From: Flagellimonas aurea
GTDB taxonomy: Bacteria > Bacteroidota > Bacteroidia > Flavobacteriales > Flavobacteriaceae
Length of the DNA stretch: 64,000 bases
Assembly: GCF_017313785.1 (NCBI RefSeq)
Contig: NZ_JAFLNL010000014.1
Location: 1 to 64,000 of the forward strand
Direction: 5' to 3'
Under the pieces are notes generated by a model that searched no databases, was not told the origin of the DNA, and worked only from the letters and a program-made list of their open reading frames with translations. The translations under genes were made by a program, and so were the position numbers. Numbering within the stretch: position 1 is the stretch's first letter; every line of letters begins with the position of its first letter. Below, in pieces: positions 16,875 through 25,191 of this stretch.

Positions 16875-17279
16875 ATGGACAAAAAATACAGTGTGAACAA
16901 ATCCGAGGAAGAGTGGAAACAAGAACTTTCCGCCGAGGAATACTATGTATTGCGCCAAAAGGGGACCGAACGACCCTACACCGGAAAGTTCGACCTTCAT
17001 TTTGAAAATGGTGATTATAATTGCAAGGCCTGCAACGCCAAGTTGTTCGAAAGTGAACATAAATTTGAAAGTGGTTGCGGGTGGCCATCGTTCGATCAGG
17101 CCGTTGAAGGTGCCATTGAATATATTCGCGACTCCAGTCACGGCATGATTCGCACAGAAACCGTTTGTGCCAATTGTGGTAGTCACCTTGGGCACGTGTT
17201 CAATGATGGCCCAAAAGAAACTACGGGGCAACGCTATTGCATCAATTCGGTGAGCATTGATTTTGATCCTGAAGAATAA
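16875..17279 (+). CDS. msrB: Peptide-methionine (R)-S-oxide reductase, cytosolic
   Basis: The second MsrB of the pair, 134 residues, lacks a signal peptide and should be cytosolic. Zinc ligands are Cys50, Cys53, Cys98 and Cys101; the catalytic Cys122 is in RYCINSVSIDF; and Cys68 in SGCGWPSF is the usual resolving cysteine, unlike its lipoprotein neighbour. The frame is open back to 16770 inside the first gene, but the sequence MDKKYSVNKSEEEWK at 16875 is a normal family start. The stop is followed at once by the ATG of the DinB-like gene. Confidence 0.94.
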   Translation: MDKKYSVNKSEEEWKQELSAEEYYVLRQKGTERPYTGKFDLHFENGDYNCKACNAKLFESEHKFESGCGWPSFDQAVEGAIEYIRDSSHGMIRTETVCANCGSHLGHVFNDGPKETTGQRYCINSVSIDFDPEE

Positions 17280-17816
17280 ATGGACTTCCAAGAAGATTAT
17301 TTGAGCAATGTTCAATTCGAGTTCCAACGCTACAAAACCATGGGAGATAAGACCTTTGCTCAAATTCTTGATGCCGACATTCATTGGAAATACTCGGATT
17401 CCGATAATTCCATTGCCATCATTGTAAAGCATATGGTAGGGAACATGCTGAGCCGTTGGACCAATTTTTTAACGGAAGATGGAGAAAAACCATGGCGGGA
17501 ACGGGACTTGGAGTTCGAAAATCCCTATTCCGAAAAAGCGGAAATGATCGCTGCATGGGAAAAAGGATGGCAATGCCTATTTGGTGCTCTGGACAGTATC
17601 AACAGCACCAATTTTGAAAATAAGATCAAGATTCGAAACCAGGAGCATAGCATTGTTGAGGCCATCAACCGTCAACTGGCACACTACGCCAGCCACGTAG
17701 GACAGATTGTCTTTATCGGAAGAATGATCAAAGGGTCGGACTGGGACTCACTATCCATACCAAAAGGCGAGTCCAAAGCCTTCAACAAAAAGATGTTCGA
17801 CACGGGCAAAGCCTGA
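17280..17816 (+). CDS. DUF1572/DinB-like metal-binding protein
   Basis: The 178-residue protein has the four-helix DinB/YfiT fold signature: His51 in IIVKHMVGN, and His135 and His139 in HYASHVGQI, the three-His metal site. It resembles the DUF1572 branch. Members of the superfamily include bacillithiol and mycothiol S-transferases, and this genome makes bacillithiol (bshC at 58215), so a thiol transferase role is possible but not shown. It starts directly after the stop of msrB (no gap), pointing to one operon. Confidence 0.82.
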   Translation: MDFQEDYLSNVQFEFQRYKTMGDKTFAQILDADIHWKYSDSDNSIAIIVKHMVGNMLSRWTNFLTEDGEKPWRERDLEFENPYSEKAEMIAAWEKGWQCLFGALDSINSTNFENKIKIRNQEHSIVEAINRQLAHYASHVGQIVFIGRMIKGSDWDSLSIPKGESKAFNKKMFDTGKA

Positions 17817-17851
17817 TTTCACAAACAAACCCATATTTGAGTTTTTTCGTC

Positions 17852-17883
17852 TTGGGAAATGGAGATGGATTTCCGTACTTTTG
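17852..17883 (+). promoter_or_regulatory. Bacteroidota promoter of lpd
   Basis: TTG at 17852-17854, a 21-nt spacer, and TACTTTTG at 17876-17883 fit the consensus TTG-N(17-23)-TAnnTTTG. The transcript would begin near 17890, downstream of the first possible ATG at 17859, which supports the later start at 17937. Confidence 0.75.
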
Positions 17884-17936
17884 CACCTGCCGAATGCTGG
17901 CATATTTTTCAATCTAACAACAAAAATCAAAATCTA

Positions 17937-19328
17937 ATGAGCAAGTTCGATATAATTGTTTTGGGAAGTGGTCCAGGTGGATATGTTACCGCCATAAGGG
18001 CATCACAATTAGGTTTCAAGACAGCCATTATAGAAAAAGAAAGTTTGGGAGGTGTATGTCTTAACTGGGGTTGTATCCCTACCAAGGCCCTTCTTAAATC
18101 TGCTCAGGTTTTTGAATATTTAAAGCATGCCGAAGATTACGGTTTGAGCGCCAAGGATGTAGATCATGATTTTGGTGCCGTTGTTAAAAGAAGCCGTGGT
18201 GTTGCCGAGGGAATGAGCAAAGGTGTCCAATTCTTGATGAAAAAGAACAAAATCGAGGTCATCAATGGATTTGGAAAGGTAAAACCGGGCAAAAAAGTTG
18301 AAGTAAAAGCGGAAAACGGTGAAACTACCGAGTATTCCGCAGACAATATCATTATTGCAACAGGAGCACGTAGCCGTGAGTTGCCAAGCCTTCCGCAAGA
18401 TGGAAAAAAGGTGATCGGTTATCGTGAGGCCATGTCCTTGGAAAAACAACCCAAGAAAATGATCGTGGTAGGTAGTGGCGCCATTGGAATGGAGTTCGCC
18501 TATTTCTACCACTCCATGGGAACCGAAGTGACCGTAGTGGAATACATGCCAAACATTGTTCCGGTTGAAGATGAAGATATCTCCAAGCAGTTGGAGCGCA
18601 GCTTCAAAAAAGCTGGAGTAAAAATCAAGACTTCTGCCGAGGTCACTAAAGTTGACACCTCTGGTGATGGTGTAAAAGCCACCGTAAAAACACAAAAAGG
18701 CGAAGAGGTTTTGGAAGCCGATATCGTACTATCCGCTGTGGGAATCAAAACAAACATCGAAAACATCGGATTGGAAGATGTTGGAATCGCCACGGACAGA
18801 GATAAAGTATTGGTGAACGATTACTATCAGACCAATATTCCTGGCTACTTTGCCATTGGGGATATTACCCCTGGACAAGCATTGGCCCACGTAGCTTCTG
18901 CGGAAGGAATTCTTTGTGTGGAGAAATTGGCCGGCATGCACGTGGAACCCTTGGATTATGGCAACATCCCAGGATGTACTTACTGTATCCCGGAGGTAGC
19001 TTCTATTGGATTGACCGAAAAGGCAGCCAAAGAAAAAGGGTATGACCTTAAAATAGGTAAATTCCCATTCTCTGCCAGTGGTAAGGCCAAGGCCGCAGGA
19101 ACGCCAGATGGTTTTGTAAAAGTAATTTTTGATGCCAAATATGGTGAGTGGCTAGGTTGCCATATGATCGGTGTCGGTGTTACCGATATGATCGCGGAGG
19201 CCGTAGTTGCCAGAAAATTGGAGACCACAGGTCACGAAGTGCTAAAAGCTGTGCATCCTCACCCAACGATGAGCGAAGCGGTTATGGAAGCCGTTGCCGA
19301 TGCGTATGATGAAGTAATCCACCTATAA
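17937..19328 (+). CDS. lpdA: Dihydrolipoyl dehydrogenase
   Basis: The FAD flavoprotein E3 re-oxidises dihydrolipoyl groups of 2-oxoacid dehydrogenase and glycine cleavage complexes, passing electrons to NAD+. The 463-residue protein starts MSKFDIIVLGSGPGG (FAD Rossmann motif), has the redox disulfide Cys41-Cys46 in GGVCLNWGCIPTK, the NAD motif GSGAIGMEFA, and the C-terminal His-Glu pair in HPHPTMSEAVME. E1 and E2 genes are not adjacent, which is usual for a shared E3. A good promoter precedes it. Confidence 0.96.
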   Translation: MSKFDIIVLGSGPGGYVTAIRASQLGFKTAIIEKESLGGVCLNWGCIPTKALLKSAQVFEYLKHAEDYGLSAKDVDHDFGAVVKRSRGVAEGMSKGVQFLMKKNKIEVINGFGKVKPGKKVEVKAENGETTEYSADNIIIATGARSRELPSLPQDGKKVIGYREAMSLEKQPKKMIVVGSGAIGMEFAYFYHSMGTEVTVVEYMPNIVPVEDEDISKQLERSFKKAGVKIKTSAEVTKVDTSGDGVKATVKTQKGEEVLEADIVLSAVGIKTNIENIGLEDVGIATDRDKVLVNDYYQTNIPGYFAIGDITPGQALAHVASAEGILCVEKLAGMHVEPLDYGNIPGCTYCIPEVASIGLTEKAAKEKGYDLKIGKFPFSASGKAKAAGTPDGFVKVIFDAKYGEWLGCHMIGVGVTDMIAEAVVARKLETTGHEVLKAVHPHPTMSEAVMEAVADAYDEVIHL

Positions 19329-19331
19329 GGT

Positions 19332-19613
19332 ATGCTTAAAATTTTTAGGGCCACTGCTATTTTAGAAGGTATTTCCTATCTACTCCTTTTCGGAATGACC
19401 ATGCCGTTGAAGCATTGGGCAGATATTCCTGAACCAAACCAAGTTGTTGGTATGGCTCATGGCATATTGTTTATTCTATATGTAGTAGTGGCCATAGTTT
19501 TTTGTTGGGAACGCAAGTGGAAGCTCAAAAGGTTTATTATCCTTTTTGTCGCATCCCTTCTCCCCTTTGGCACTTTTTATGCCGATAAAAAATACTTGAA
19601 AGATTTAGCCTAA
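19332..19613 (+). CDS. DUF3817 membrane protein
   Basis: A 93-residue protein with three hydrophobic segments and the start FRATAILEGISYLLL, typical of DUF3817 (YdzA-like) integral membrane proteins of unknown function. It lies 3 bp after lpdA on the same strand and is probably in its transcript. Its last nine bases overlap the convergent aroQ gene. Confidence 0.85.
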   Translation: MLKIFRATAILEGISYLLLFGMTMPLKHWADIPEPNQVVGMAHGILFILYVVVAIVFCWERKWKLKRFIILFVASLLPFGTFYADKKYLKDLA

Positions 19614-20021
19614 AAAGCTCTGGATGGCCAAATCGTAGCTTTGGAGTCCAAAGCCAAGAATGACCCCTTTGGCCCCTGGCGAAATAAAGGAAACATGGCG
19701 GTACTCCTCACGTTGATGCGTATTGGAAATATGCACCTCGATTACTGGTGTTTCCACTGCCTTTACGGCATCACCAATGCCAACTGATGTATGTGTGTAG
19801 GCCGCTGCATTTAGAATAATGCCATCGTAATCAAATCCAACCTCCTGTATTTTACCAATGAGCTCTCCCTCGATATTGGATTGATAGTATTCCAGTTCCA
19901 CATCGGGAAACTTTTGCTGCAGCGTTTTAAAATAGTCTTCAAAAGTGGTGCTCCCATACACTTCGGGCTCACGTTTTCCCAATAGGTTCAAGTTGGGTCC
20001 GTTGATGATCATTAGTTTCAT
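19605..20021 (-). CDS. aroQ: Type II 3-dehydroquinate dehydratase
   Basis: Catalyses dehydration of 3-dehydroquinate to 3-dehydroshikimate in the shikimate pathway. The 138-residue length is standard for the dodecameric type II enzyme. The start has NGPNLNLLGKREPEVYG with catalytic Tyr22 and Arg17, and the EVHISNTHQREEYRHVS segment holds the catalytic His. A -7-like box lies so close to the ATG that the transcript may be nearly leaderless. Confidence 0.95.
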   Translation of the reverse strand: MKLMIINGPNLNLLGKREPEVYGSTTFEDYFKTLQQKFPDVELEYYQSNIEGELIGKIQEVGFDYDGIILNAAAYTHTSVGIGDAVKAVETPVIEVHISNTHQREEYRHVSFISPGAKGVILGFGLQSYDLAIQSFLG

Positions 20022-20026
20022 ACCGT

Positions 20027-20034
20027 CAAAAATA
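20027..20034 (-). promoter_or_regulatory. Candidate -7 element of aroQ
   Basis: On the minus strand TATTTTTG (TAnnTTTG) lies 6 nt before the aroQ ATG, so initiation would fall at or beside the start codon. The upstream part of this promoter overlaps the U-tract and hairpin of the preceding terminator. No clear -33 TTG is assigned. Confidence 0.4.
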
Positions 20035-20068
20035 CAACAAAAAGAAAAGGGCGGGAATATCCCGCCCT
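20035..20068 (-). terminator. Terminator of the 20090-20551 outer-membrane protein gene
   Basis: AGGGCGGGA, loop ATA, TCCCGCCCT (20048-20068) is a 9-bp GC-rich stem; on the minus strand it is followed by TTTTCTTTTTG. It lies 22 bp past the stop of the minus-strand gene. Confidence 0.88.
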
Positions 20069-20089
20069 ACATATAAAAAATAGTGTCTT

Positions 20090-20551
20090 CTAATTGATGG
20101 CAAACTGAAGGCCAAAGCCAAAAGCCGCAACCTGATTATCACCTACATCGCTCAATACAACAGAGGGACGCCAATCAAAATTGAGCACAAAAGGCACTCC
20201 GTCAATTTTAAAATCAAGCCCCAAATGCGGACGCAAGGCAAAAATATTATCAAAGTCTTTTATGAAAATAATACTTGGACCAACTCCTGCATACCAACGT
20301 AGGCCCGGTGCCCCATAAAATCCTTTATGGTAGGAATATAGGAATGTGGCCATGGTCGCATTGTCCTCAAAACCTAAATCTGCTTGACCAACATGCCTAT
20401 CCGAGAAAAAATATTTTCCGGTAGCTCCAAAAAAGGTGGCCTCGTCATAAAGGTCTATGCCCAATCCAAGAGCGGCCTTGTAACTGGTCTGTGCTTTTGC
20501 CGCAAGGTTGCCCAACATAACAATTGCAATAACAAAAAGTAATTTTTTCAT
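20090..20551 (-). CDS. Exported beta-barrel-like protein, unknown function
   Basis: The 153-residue protein has a signal peptide cleaved after AKA (about residue 20) and alternating hydrophobic/polar strands with aromatic girdle residues, ending in FGFGLQFAIN, which resembles a small outer-membrane beta-barrel of the OmpW/OmpA-barrel size. I do not recognise a named family. It stands 77 bp downstream of another barrel-like gene on the same strand and has its own terminator. Confidence 0.75.
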   Translation of the reverse strand: MKKLLFVIAIVMLGNLAAKAQTSYKAALGLGIDLYDEATFFGATGKYFFSDRHVGQADLGFEDNATMATFLYSYHKGFYGAPGLRWYAGVGPSIIFIKDFDNIFALRPHLGLDFKIDGVPFVLNFDWRPSVVLSDVGDNQVAAFGFGLQFAIN

Positions 20552-20628
20552 TTAAAAGTTTAATTAACGGTTAATATTTATGGTTTTCAACTGTAAGATT
20601 TGGGGCTATAATTACAGTTTTCTTTTTT

Positions 20629-21153
20629 TTAGAACAAAAACAACAATCCCAAGGCAGCTACAGAGAAGCTACCGTCATTGCTGACATTGATATAGGAAAC
20701 ATTAAGTTCCGTGTTACCGGATATATTATATCCGATCATTGGGCGAACATAAAACCCTCCATCATTTCCTTCATTAACGCCAACTGCGTAACCTACATCG
20801 GCACCCAACTTAAAATCATAGGTAGGGTAAAGTCGAAAAGCCCCAGCCACTGGGATGAACTGGATATCCGGAAAATCCACATCTTGGCCCAAAGGTCCAA
20901 CGTCAATGGTCGATGTGTCTCCAAAAGCGTTGATAAATCCAGTCGCAATACCAGCATCGATAAGCTCGGATACTCCCCAGTGATAACCTAGGTCTACCCC
21001 AAGGCTAAAACTTGAATAATCGGAAGCATCACCAACGGGAAGTCCCGCGTGCACTCCTGCCTTAAAACTTGTTCGGTCCACCTGCTGCGCCATGGACGAA
21101 AAACTTACGGTAACCAATGCTATGATCACCAATACAAATGTCTTTTTCTTCAT
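20629..21153 (-). CDS. Outer-membrane beta-barrel protein, unknown function
   Basis: The 174-residue protein begins MKKKTFVLVIIALVTVSFSS with cleavage after MAQ, followed by Gly- and aromatic-rich strand repeats and a C-terminal Phe (GLLFLF), the usual signal for outer-membrane insertion. The frame is open to 21189, but the residues before the ATG at 21153 do not form a signal peptide start. Function unknown; it may be in one transcript with the smaller barrel gene. Confidence 0.78.
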   Translation of the reverse strand: MKKKTFVLVIIALVTVSFSSMAQQVDRTSFKAGVHAGLPVGDASDYSSFSLGVDLGYHWGVSELIDAGIATGFINAFGDTSTIDVGPLGQDVDFPDIQFIPVAGAFRLYPTYDFKLGADVGYAVGVNEGNDGGFYVRPMIGYNISGNTELNVSYINVSNDGSFSVAALGLLFLF

Positions 21154-21379
21154 TGTTAAAATTTTACTAAGAGAAAACGTGATGATCATTAAAAAAGTGC
21201 CTTGATGAAATAAATTTCTTACAAAAATGATTTTCGTTCATTCAAATCTTATAATTGGGATAGAAAATTATTGAATCCAATTGTTTTTTTACCACACCAA
21301 TTGACCAAACGGTATTTTGAATTGACCGATGGCTATTTTTAAGCAACCGTGATGTGATTATGTCATTATATTTGAGTGT

Positions 21380-22285
21380 ATGAATTGGCAGCAAGCAATA
21401 AAAGATTATCAGAATTATTTGAAGATAGAACGGGGACTTTCCCAAAACTCCATCTCCAATTATACCATGGACCTTCAAAAACTTGCCGGTTACTTGGAAG
21501 AGCACGCCATAGATGATAGGCCCACTGGAATAGGGAGAAACACGGTACAACAGTTTATTTACGATATCGCCAAAACGGTAAATCCTAGGACACAGGCCCG
21601 CATTATTTCTGGGCTGAAAGGTTTTTTTAATTATTTGGTGTTTGAGGACTACCGAGATGACAATCCCATGGACCTTATTGAAACCCCAAAAATCGGCAGA
21701 AAGTTACCCGATACCCTTTCGGAAGATGAAATAAACCAATTGATAACCGCCATTGACCTATCCAAACCCGAAGGTGAAAGGAACAGGGCCATTTTGGAAA
21801 CCTTGTACGGTTGTGGTCTCCGTGTGTCGGAACTTATTAACCTAAAACTATCCGACCTTTATTTTGATGAAGATTTTATTATGGTTACCGGGAAGGGAAA
21901 CAAACAGCGTTTTGTACCCATCAGTGAAATCAACCAGAAATACATCAACATTTACCGGAAGGAAGTTAGGGTACATTTGCACATTCAAAAAGAACATGAA
22001 GATTTTGTTTTTCTAAATCGTCGGGGCAAACAACTGACCCGTGCCATGATTTTCACCATAGTTAAACGACTGGCAGAAGCAATCGGACTAAAAAAGAGTA
22101 TCAGTCCACACACTTTTAGGCATTCCTTTGCGACGCATCTGTTGGAAAACGGGGCCGATTTACGGGCCATACAACAAATGTTGGGTCATGAGAGTATAAC
22201 AACCACCGAGGTGTATATGCACGTTAACCGCTCACATCTGGCGAACATACTGAAAGAGTTCCACCCTAGAAAATCGGAAAACTAA
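21380..22285 (+). CDS. xerD: Site-specific tyrosine recombinase XerD
   Basis: Resolves chromosome dimers at dif with XerC. The 301-residue protein has the SAM-like N-domain (about 1-90) and the catalytic domain with Arg148 (GCGLRVSEL), His244 and Arg247 (HTFRH), His270 (LGHES) and the nucleophile Tyr279. All five are intact. Length, the opening (KDYQNYLKIERGLSQNSI) and its housekeeping surroundings favour XerD over a mobile-element integrase. A TATATTTG box ends only 5 nt before the ATG, so a leaderless mRNA is possible. Confidence 0.92.
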   Translation: MNWQQAIKDYQNYLKIERGLSQNSISNYTMDLQKLAGYLEEHAIDDRPTGIGRNTVQQFIYDIAKTVNPRTQARIISGLKGFFNYLVFEDYRDDNPMDLIETPKIGRKLPDTLSEDEINQLITAIDLSKPEGERNRAILETLYGCGLRVSELINLKLSDLYFDEDFIMVTGKGNKQRFVPISEINQKYINIYRKEVRVHLHIQKEHEDFVFLNRRGKQLTRAMIFTIVKRLAEAIGLKKSISPHTFRHSFATHLLENGADLRAIQQMLGHESITTTEVYMHVNRSHLANILKEFHPRKSEN

Positions 22286-23589
22286 TCCCGCATTAAATTA
22301 TGCCGTTCTACTTTGTTTTGCTTTTTAAAAGGTCTGATAATAAGTCGTGCCTCCCGGTCAAAACGGACATAATTGTACACCCAATTGATGAATACAACCA
22401 GCCTGTTCCTGAAACCAATGAGAAAATATAAGTGAACGAACATCCAGACAAACCATGCAAAAACTCCCTGAAATTTAAACTTTGGCAAATCAACGACCGC
22501 TTTGTTCCGCCCCACTGTGGCCATACTGCCTTTATCCTTATAAACAAAAGGCTTCATGGGTTTTTCTTCTATCATTCGAACCAAGTTTTCCCCAAGGCTT
22601 CTTCCTTGCTGCATGGCAGGCTGGGCCATCATGGGATGCCCTTCGGGAAATTTTTCTGTCTCCATCTGCGCTACATCCCCAATGGCAAAAACACCGTCCA
22701 AACCTATAACTTGGTGAAACTCGTTCACCCTTAATCTGTTTCCCCTTGAGAGCAACTGCTCGGCATCCAAACCTTTTAACCCAACAGCCTTTACCCCAGC
22801 TGCCCATACCAAGGTCTCCGCTTCAAAAATAGTTTTGGCATTTGTTGTCACCCGTTTGCCATCATAATCGGTAACGCGAATGTTCTTCCAAACGTTCACT
22901 CCCAATTCTTCTAAAAATTTTTCTGCTTTTTCCGATGCCTTTTTGCTCATTGCCGGCAGAAGTCTATCACCACTTTGAATCAAATTGATCTGCGCCCTCC
23001 GCGTATCCAAATCCGGGTAATCCTTGGGAAGGATTCCCTTTTTTATTTCGGCCAATGCACCCGCAAGCTCCACACCTGTTGGTCCCCCGCCCACGATCAC
23101 AAAATTCATTAGGGCATCGCGTTCATGGAGGTCGTCCGTTAAAAGAGCCTGTTCAAAATTTTCGAGAATCAGACTACGTAAGTTCAAAGATTGCGGGATG
23201 GTTTTCATGGCCATTCCCTTGGTCTCGATTCCTTTGTTTCCAAAGAAATTGGTCTCCGAACCTGTTGCTACCACCAAATAATCATAAAAAATTTCACCAA
23301 TATTGGTCTTGATTCTTTTGGTATCCGTTTTCACTTCTTGGACCTGCGCCAATCGAAAAAAGAAATTGGGATACCCTTGAAGCACTTTTCTAATGGGATA
23401 GGCAATAGAATCAGGTTCCAGACCACCCGTTGACACTTGATATAACAAGGGTTGAAAATTATGGTAGTTATGCTTGTCCAGTAGAACTACTTGGACATCT
23501 TTCTTACTTAATTTTTTGGCTAGTGCTATGCCTCCAAAACCGCCTCCTATGATGACGACTCTTGGATTACTGGATTGAGGAATGTTCAT
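22282..23589 (-). CDS. ndh: NAD(P)/FAD-dependent oxidoreductase, type II NADH dehydrogenase-like
   Basis: NDH-2 passes electrons from NADH to quinone at the inner face of the membrane without pumping ions. The 435-residue protein has the FAD motif GGGFGG at 15-20, the NADH motif GGGPTGVELAG and the late FAIGDVAQ segment, plus a hydrophobic C-terminal part (FAWFVWMFVHLYFLIGF) for membrane contact. Upstream in-frame ATGs lie at 23616 and 23598, but a -7 box at 23604-23611 places the transcript start after the first. The stop overlaps that of xerD by 4 bp. Confidence 0.9.
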   Translation of the reverse strand: MNIPQSSNPRVVIIGGGFGGIALAKKLSKKDVQVVLLDKHNYHNFQPLLYQVSTGGLEPDSIAYPIRKVLQGYPNFFFRLAQVQEVKTDTKRIKTNIGEIFYDYLVVATGSETNFFGNKGIETKGMAMKTIPQSLNLRSLILENFEQALLTDDLHERDALMNFVIVGGGPTGVELAGALAEIKKGILPKDYPDLDTRRAQINLIQSGDRLLPAMSKKASEKAEKFLEELGVNVWKNIRVTDYDGKRVTTNAKTIFEAETLVWAAGVKAVGLKGLDAEQLLSRGNRLRVNEFHQVIGLDGVFAIGDVAQMETEKFPEGHPMMAQPAMQQGRSLGENLVRMIEEKPMKPFVYKDKGSMATVGRNKAVVDLPKFKFQGVFAWFVWMFVHLYFLIGFRNRLVVFINWVYNYVRFDREARLIIRPFKKQNKVERHNLMRD

Positions 23590-23603
23590 GCTCGACATAT
23601 CAA

Positions 23604-23611
23604 CAAATTTA
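23604..23611 (-). promoter_or_regulatory. Candidate -7 element of ndh
   Basis: TAAATTTG on the minus strand matches TAnnTTTG, 14 nt before the ATG at 23589. No TTG at -33. It lies inside the longest open frame and argues against the most upstream start. Confidence 0.45.
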
Positions 23612-23655
23612 ATCATTCCGAAGCATTGCGATAGTCGCTAAGTATAGTTTTTTCA

Positions 23656-23663
23656 TATCTTTA
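23656..23663 (+). promoter_or_regulatory. Weak -7 candidate of the M20 hydrolase gene
   Basis: TATCTTTA differs by one base from TAnnTTTG and lies 25 nt before the start. The nearest upstream TTG is too far away (27 nt). Confidence 0.35.
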
Positions 23664-23688
23664 GAGCCTAACTCAAAATAATCAACCC

Positions 23689-25116
23689 ATGAGAAAATTT
23701 CTCCCAATGGGCGCAATTCTACTATTGTGTTCCATGGGCCTGCAAGCCCAAAAAAAGAAGGACAATGTCATTAAAGACCTCGAATCCAAATCTGAAAAAT
23801 ACAGTGAAATCGCACACGAAATTTGGGGTCTTGCTGAAATGGGTTATCTAGAGGAACAAAGCTCCGCTCTTTTGCAGAAAACTCTTTCCGATGCCGGTTT
23901 TAGTATTGACAAAGGTATTGCCGGTATTCCAACGGCTTTTAAGGCCGAATATGGCTCAGGGTCCCCGGTAATCGCCATTTTAGGTGAGTACGATGCACTT
24001 CCAGGCCTTTCACAAGAGGCTATCCCCGAAAAAAAATCCGCTGGCGGGGCCGCTGGACATGCTTGTGGCCATCACCTGTTCGGCACAGCATCCACGGCAG
24101 CCGCTATTTCGGTAAAGGAATGGATGGAAAATAACAACATCAAAGGAACCATTCGATTTTATGGATGTCCTGCAGAGGAAGGTGGTTCAGGAAAAGTTTA
24201 TATGGTCCGAGAAGGTGTTTTTAACGATGTGGACGTTGCGTTGCACTGGCACCCCGGTTCTGGAAATGCTGCCAGCGCTGGTGCCGCATTGGCCAATAAA
24301 TCCGCCAAATTCAGATTCCATGGAATTTCCGCCCATGCAGCAGGAGCTCCAGAAAAAGGTCGTTCTGCTTTGGATGGTGTAGAAGCCATGAACGCTATGG
24401 TCAACATGATGAGAGAGCATGTCCCAGAAGATGCAAGGATACATTATGTAATCACAAATGGTGGAAAAGCACCAAACGTAGTACCCGATTTCGCGGAGGT
24501 ATATTATTATGCAAGACATAATACAAGAGATGTCGTTGTCGATATTTTCGACAGAATAGTGAAAGCTGCAGAGGGTGCTGCGCTAGGCACGGGAACCACT
24601 ATGGATTATGAAATGATTGGAGGTACCCACGAACTTTTGCCCAACCTTACCGTTCAGAAAATTATGTACGATAATTTGGTAAAGGTTGGAGGAGTTACCT
24701 ATACTGATGAAGAAAAAGCATTTGCCGAAAAAATATCCGGGACCTTGGGCAAGGGATCTCCGGACATTTCCACCGCACAGATTGTACAGCCCTACAAAGA
24801 GACCGCTCAAGCCTATGGATCTACGGACGTCGGTGATGTAAGTTATACCGTTCCCACAGCAGGTCTGGGCACCGCCACTTGGGTTCCAGGAACTCCCGCG
24901 CATAGCTGGCAAGCTGTAGCCGCTGGCGGTATGAGCATCGGTTCCAAGGGAATGATGGTCGCTGCAAAGACATTGGCACTTACCGCCATGGATATTTTTG
25001 AAAGTCCAAAAACAATCGAAGCTGCCAAAAAAGAACTGGAAGAAAGACGAGGCAAGGACTTTAAATATGTTCCCATGTTGGGCAACAGACCACCTGCATT
25101 GGATTACCGAAAATAG
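23689..25116 (+). CDS. Exported M20-family amidohydrolase (AbgB-like)
   Basis: The 475-residue protein has a signal peptide (cleavage near LQAQ, residue 20) and the M20 metallopeptidase pattern: EYDALPG, GHACGHHLFG (metal-binding His), AEEGGSGK (catalytic Glu pair) and HWHPG. The SADVGDVSYTVPT-like part here reads GSTDVGDVSYTVPTAGL. This branch includes aminobenzoyl-glutamate hydrolase subunit B and amidohydrolases acting on N-acyl amino acids. Export to the periplasm is inferred from the signal peptide; the substrate is unknown. Confidence 0.9.
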   Translation: MRKFLPMGAILLLCSMGLQAQKKKDNVIKDLESKSEKYSEIAHEIWGLAEMGYLEEQSSALLQKTLSDAGFSIDKGIAGIPTAFKAEYGSGSPVIAILGEYDALPGLSQEAIPEKKSAGGAAGHACGHHLFGTASTAAAISVKEWMENNNIKGTIRFYGCPAEEGGSGKVYMVREGVFNDVDVALHWHPGSGNAASAGAALANKSAKFRFHGISAHAAGAPEKGRSALDGVEAMNAMVNMMREHVPEDARIHYVITNGGKAPNVVPDFAEVYYYARHNTRDVVVDIFDRIVKAAEGAALGTGTTMDYEMIGGTHELLPNLTVQKIMYDNLVKVGGVTYTDEEKAFAEKISGTLGKGSPDISTAQIVQPYKETAQAYGSTDVGDVSYTVPTAGLGTATWVPGTPAHSWQAVAAGGMSIGSKGMMVAAKTLALTAMDIFESPKTIEAAKKELEERRGKDFKYVPMLGNRPPALDYRK

Positions 25117-25134
25117 AATTTTTATCCAATCATT

Positions 25135-25142
25135 GTAACAAA
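25135..25142 (+). promoter_or_regulatory. GTAACAAA box, candidate ECF -35 element (second sigma gene)
   Basis: Same octamer as at 5761-5768, here 57 nt before the GTG start of the second ECF gene, followed by TATAGATA about ten bases later. A shared self-recognition or cross-recognition element is possible. Confidence 0.4.
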
Positions 25143-25191
25143 AGCTGCTTTATAGATACCAATAGATAAAGCAAACTTTACCAACCGTTTA

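Noticed and set aside
21367..21374. TATATTTG as the promoter of xerD
   Set aside because: It fits the -7 pattern but ends 5 nt before the ATG and has no TTG partner; kept only as a comment in the xerD entry.
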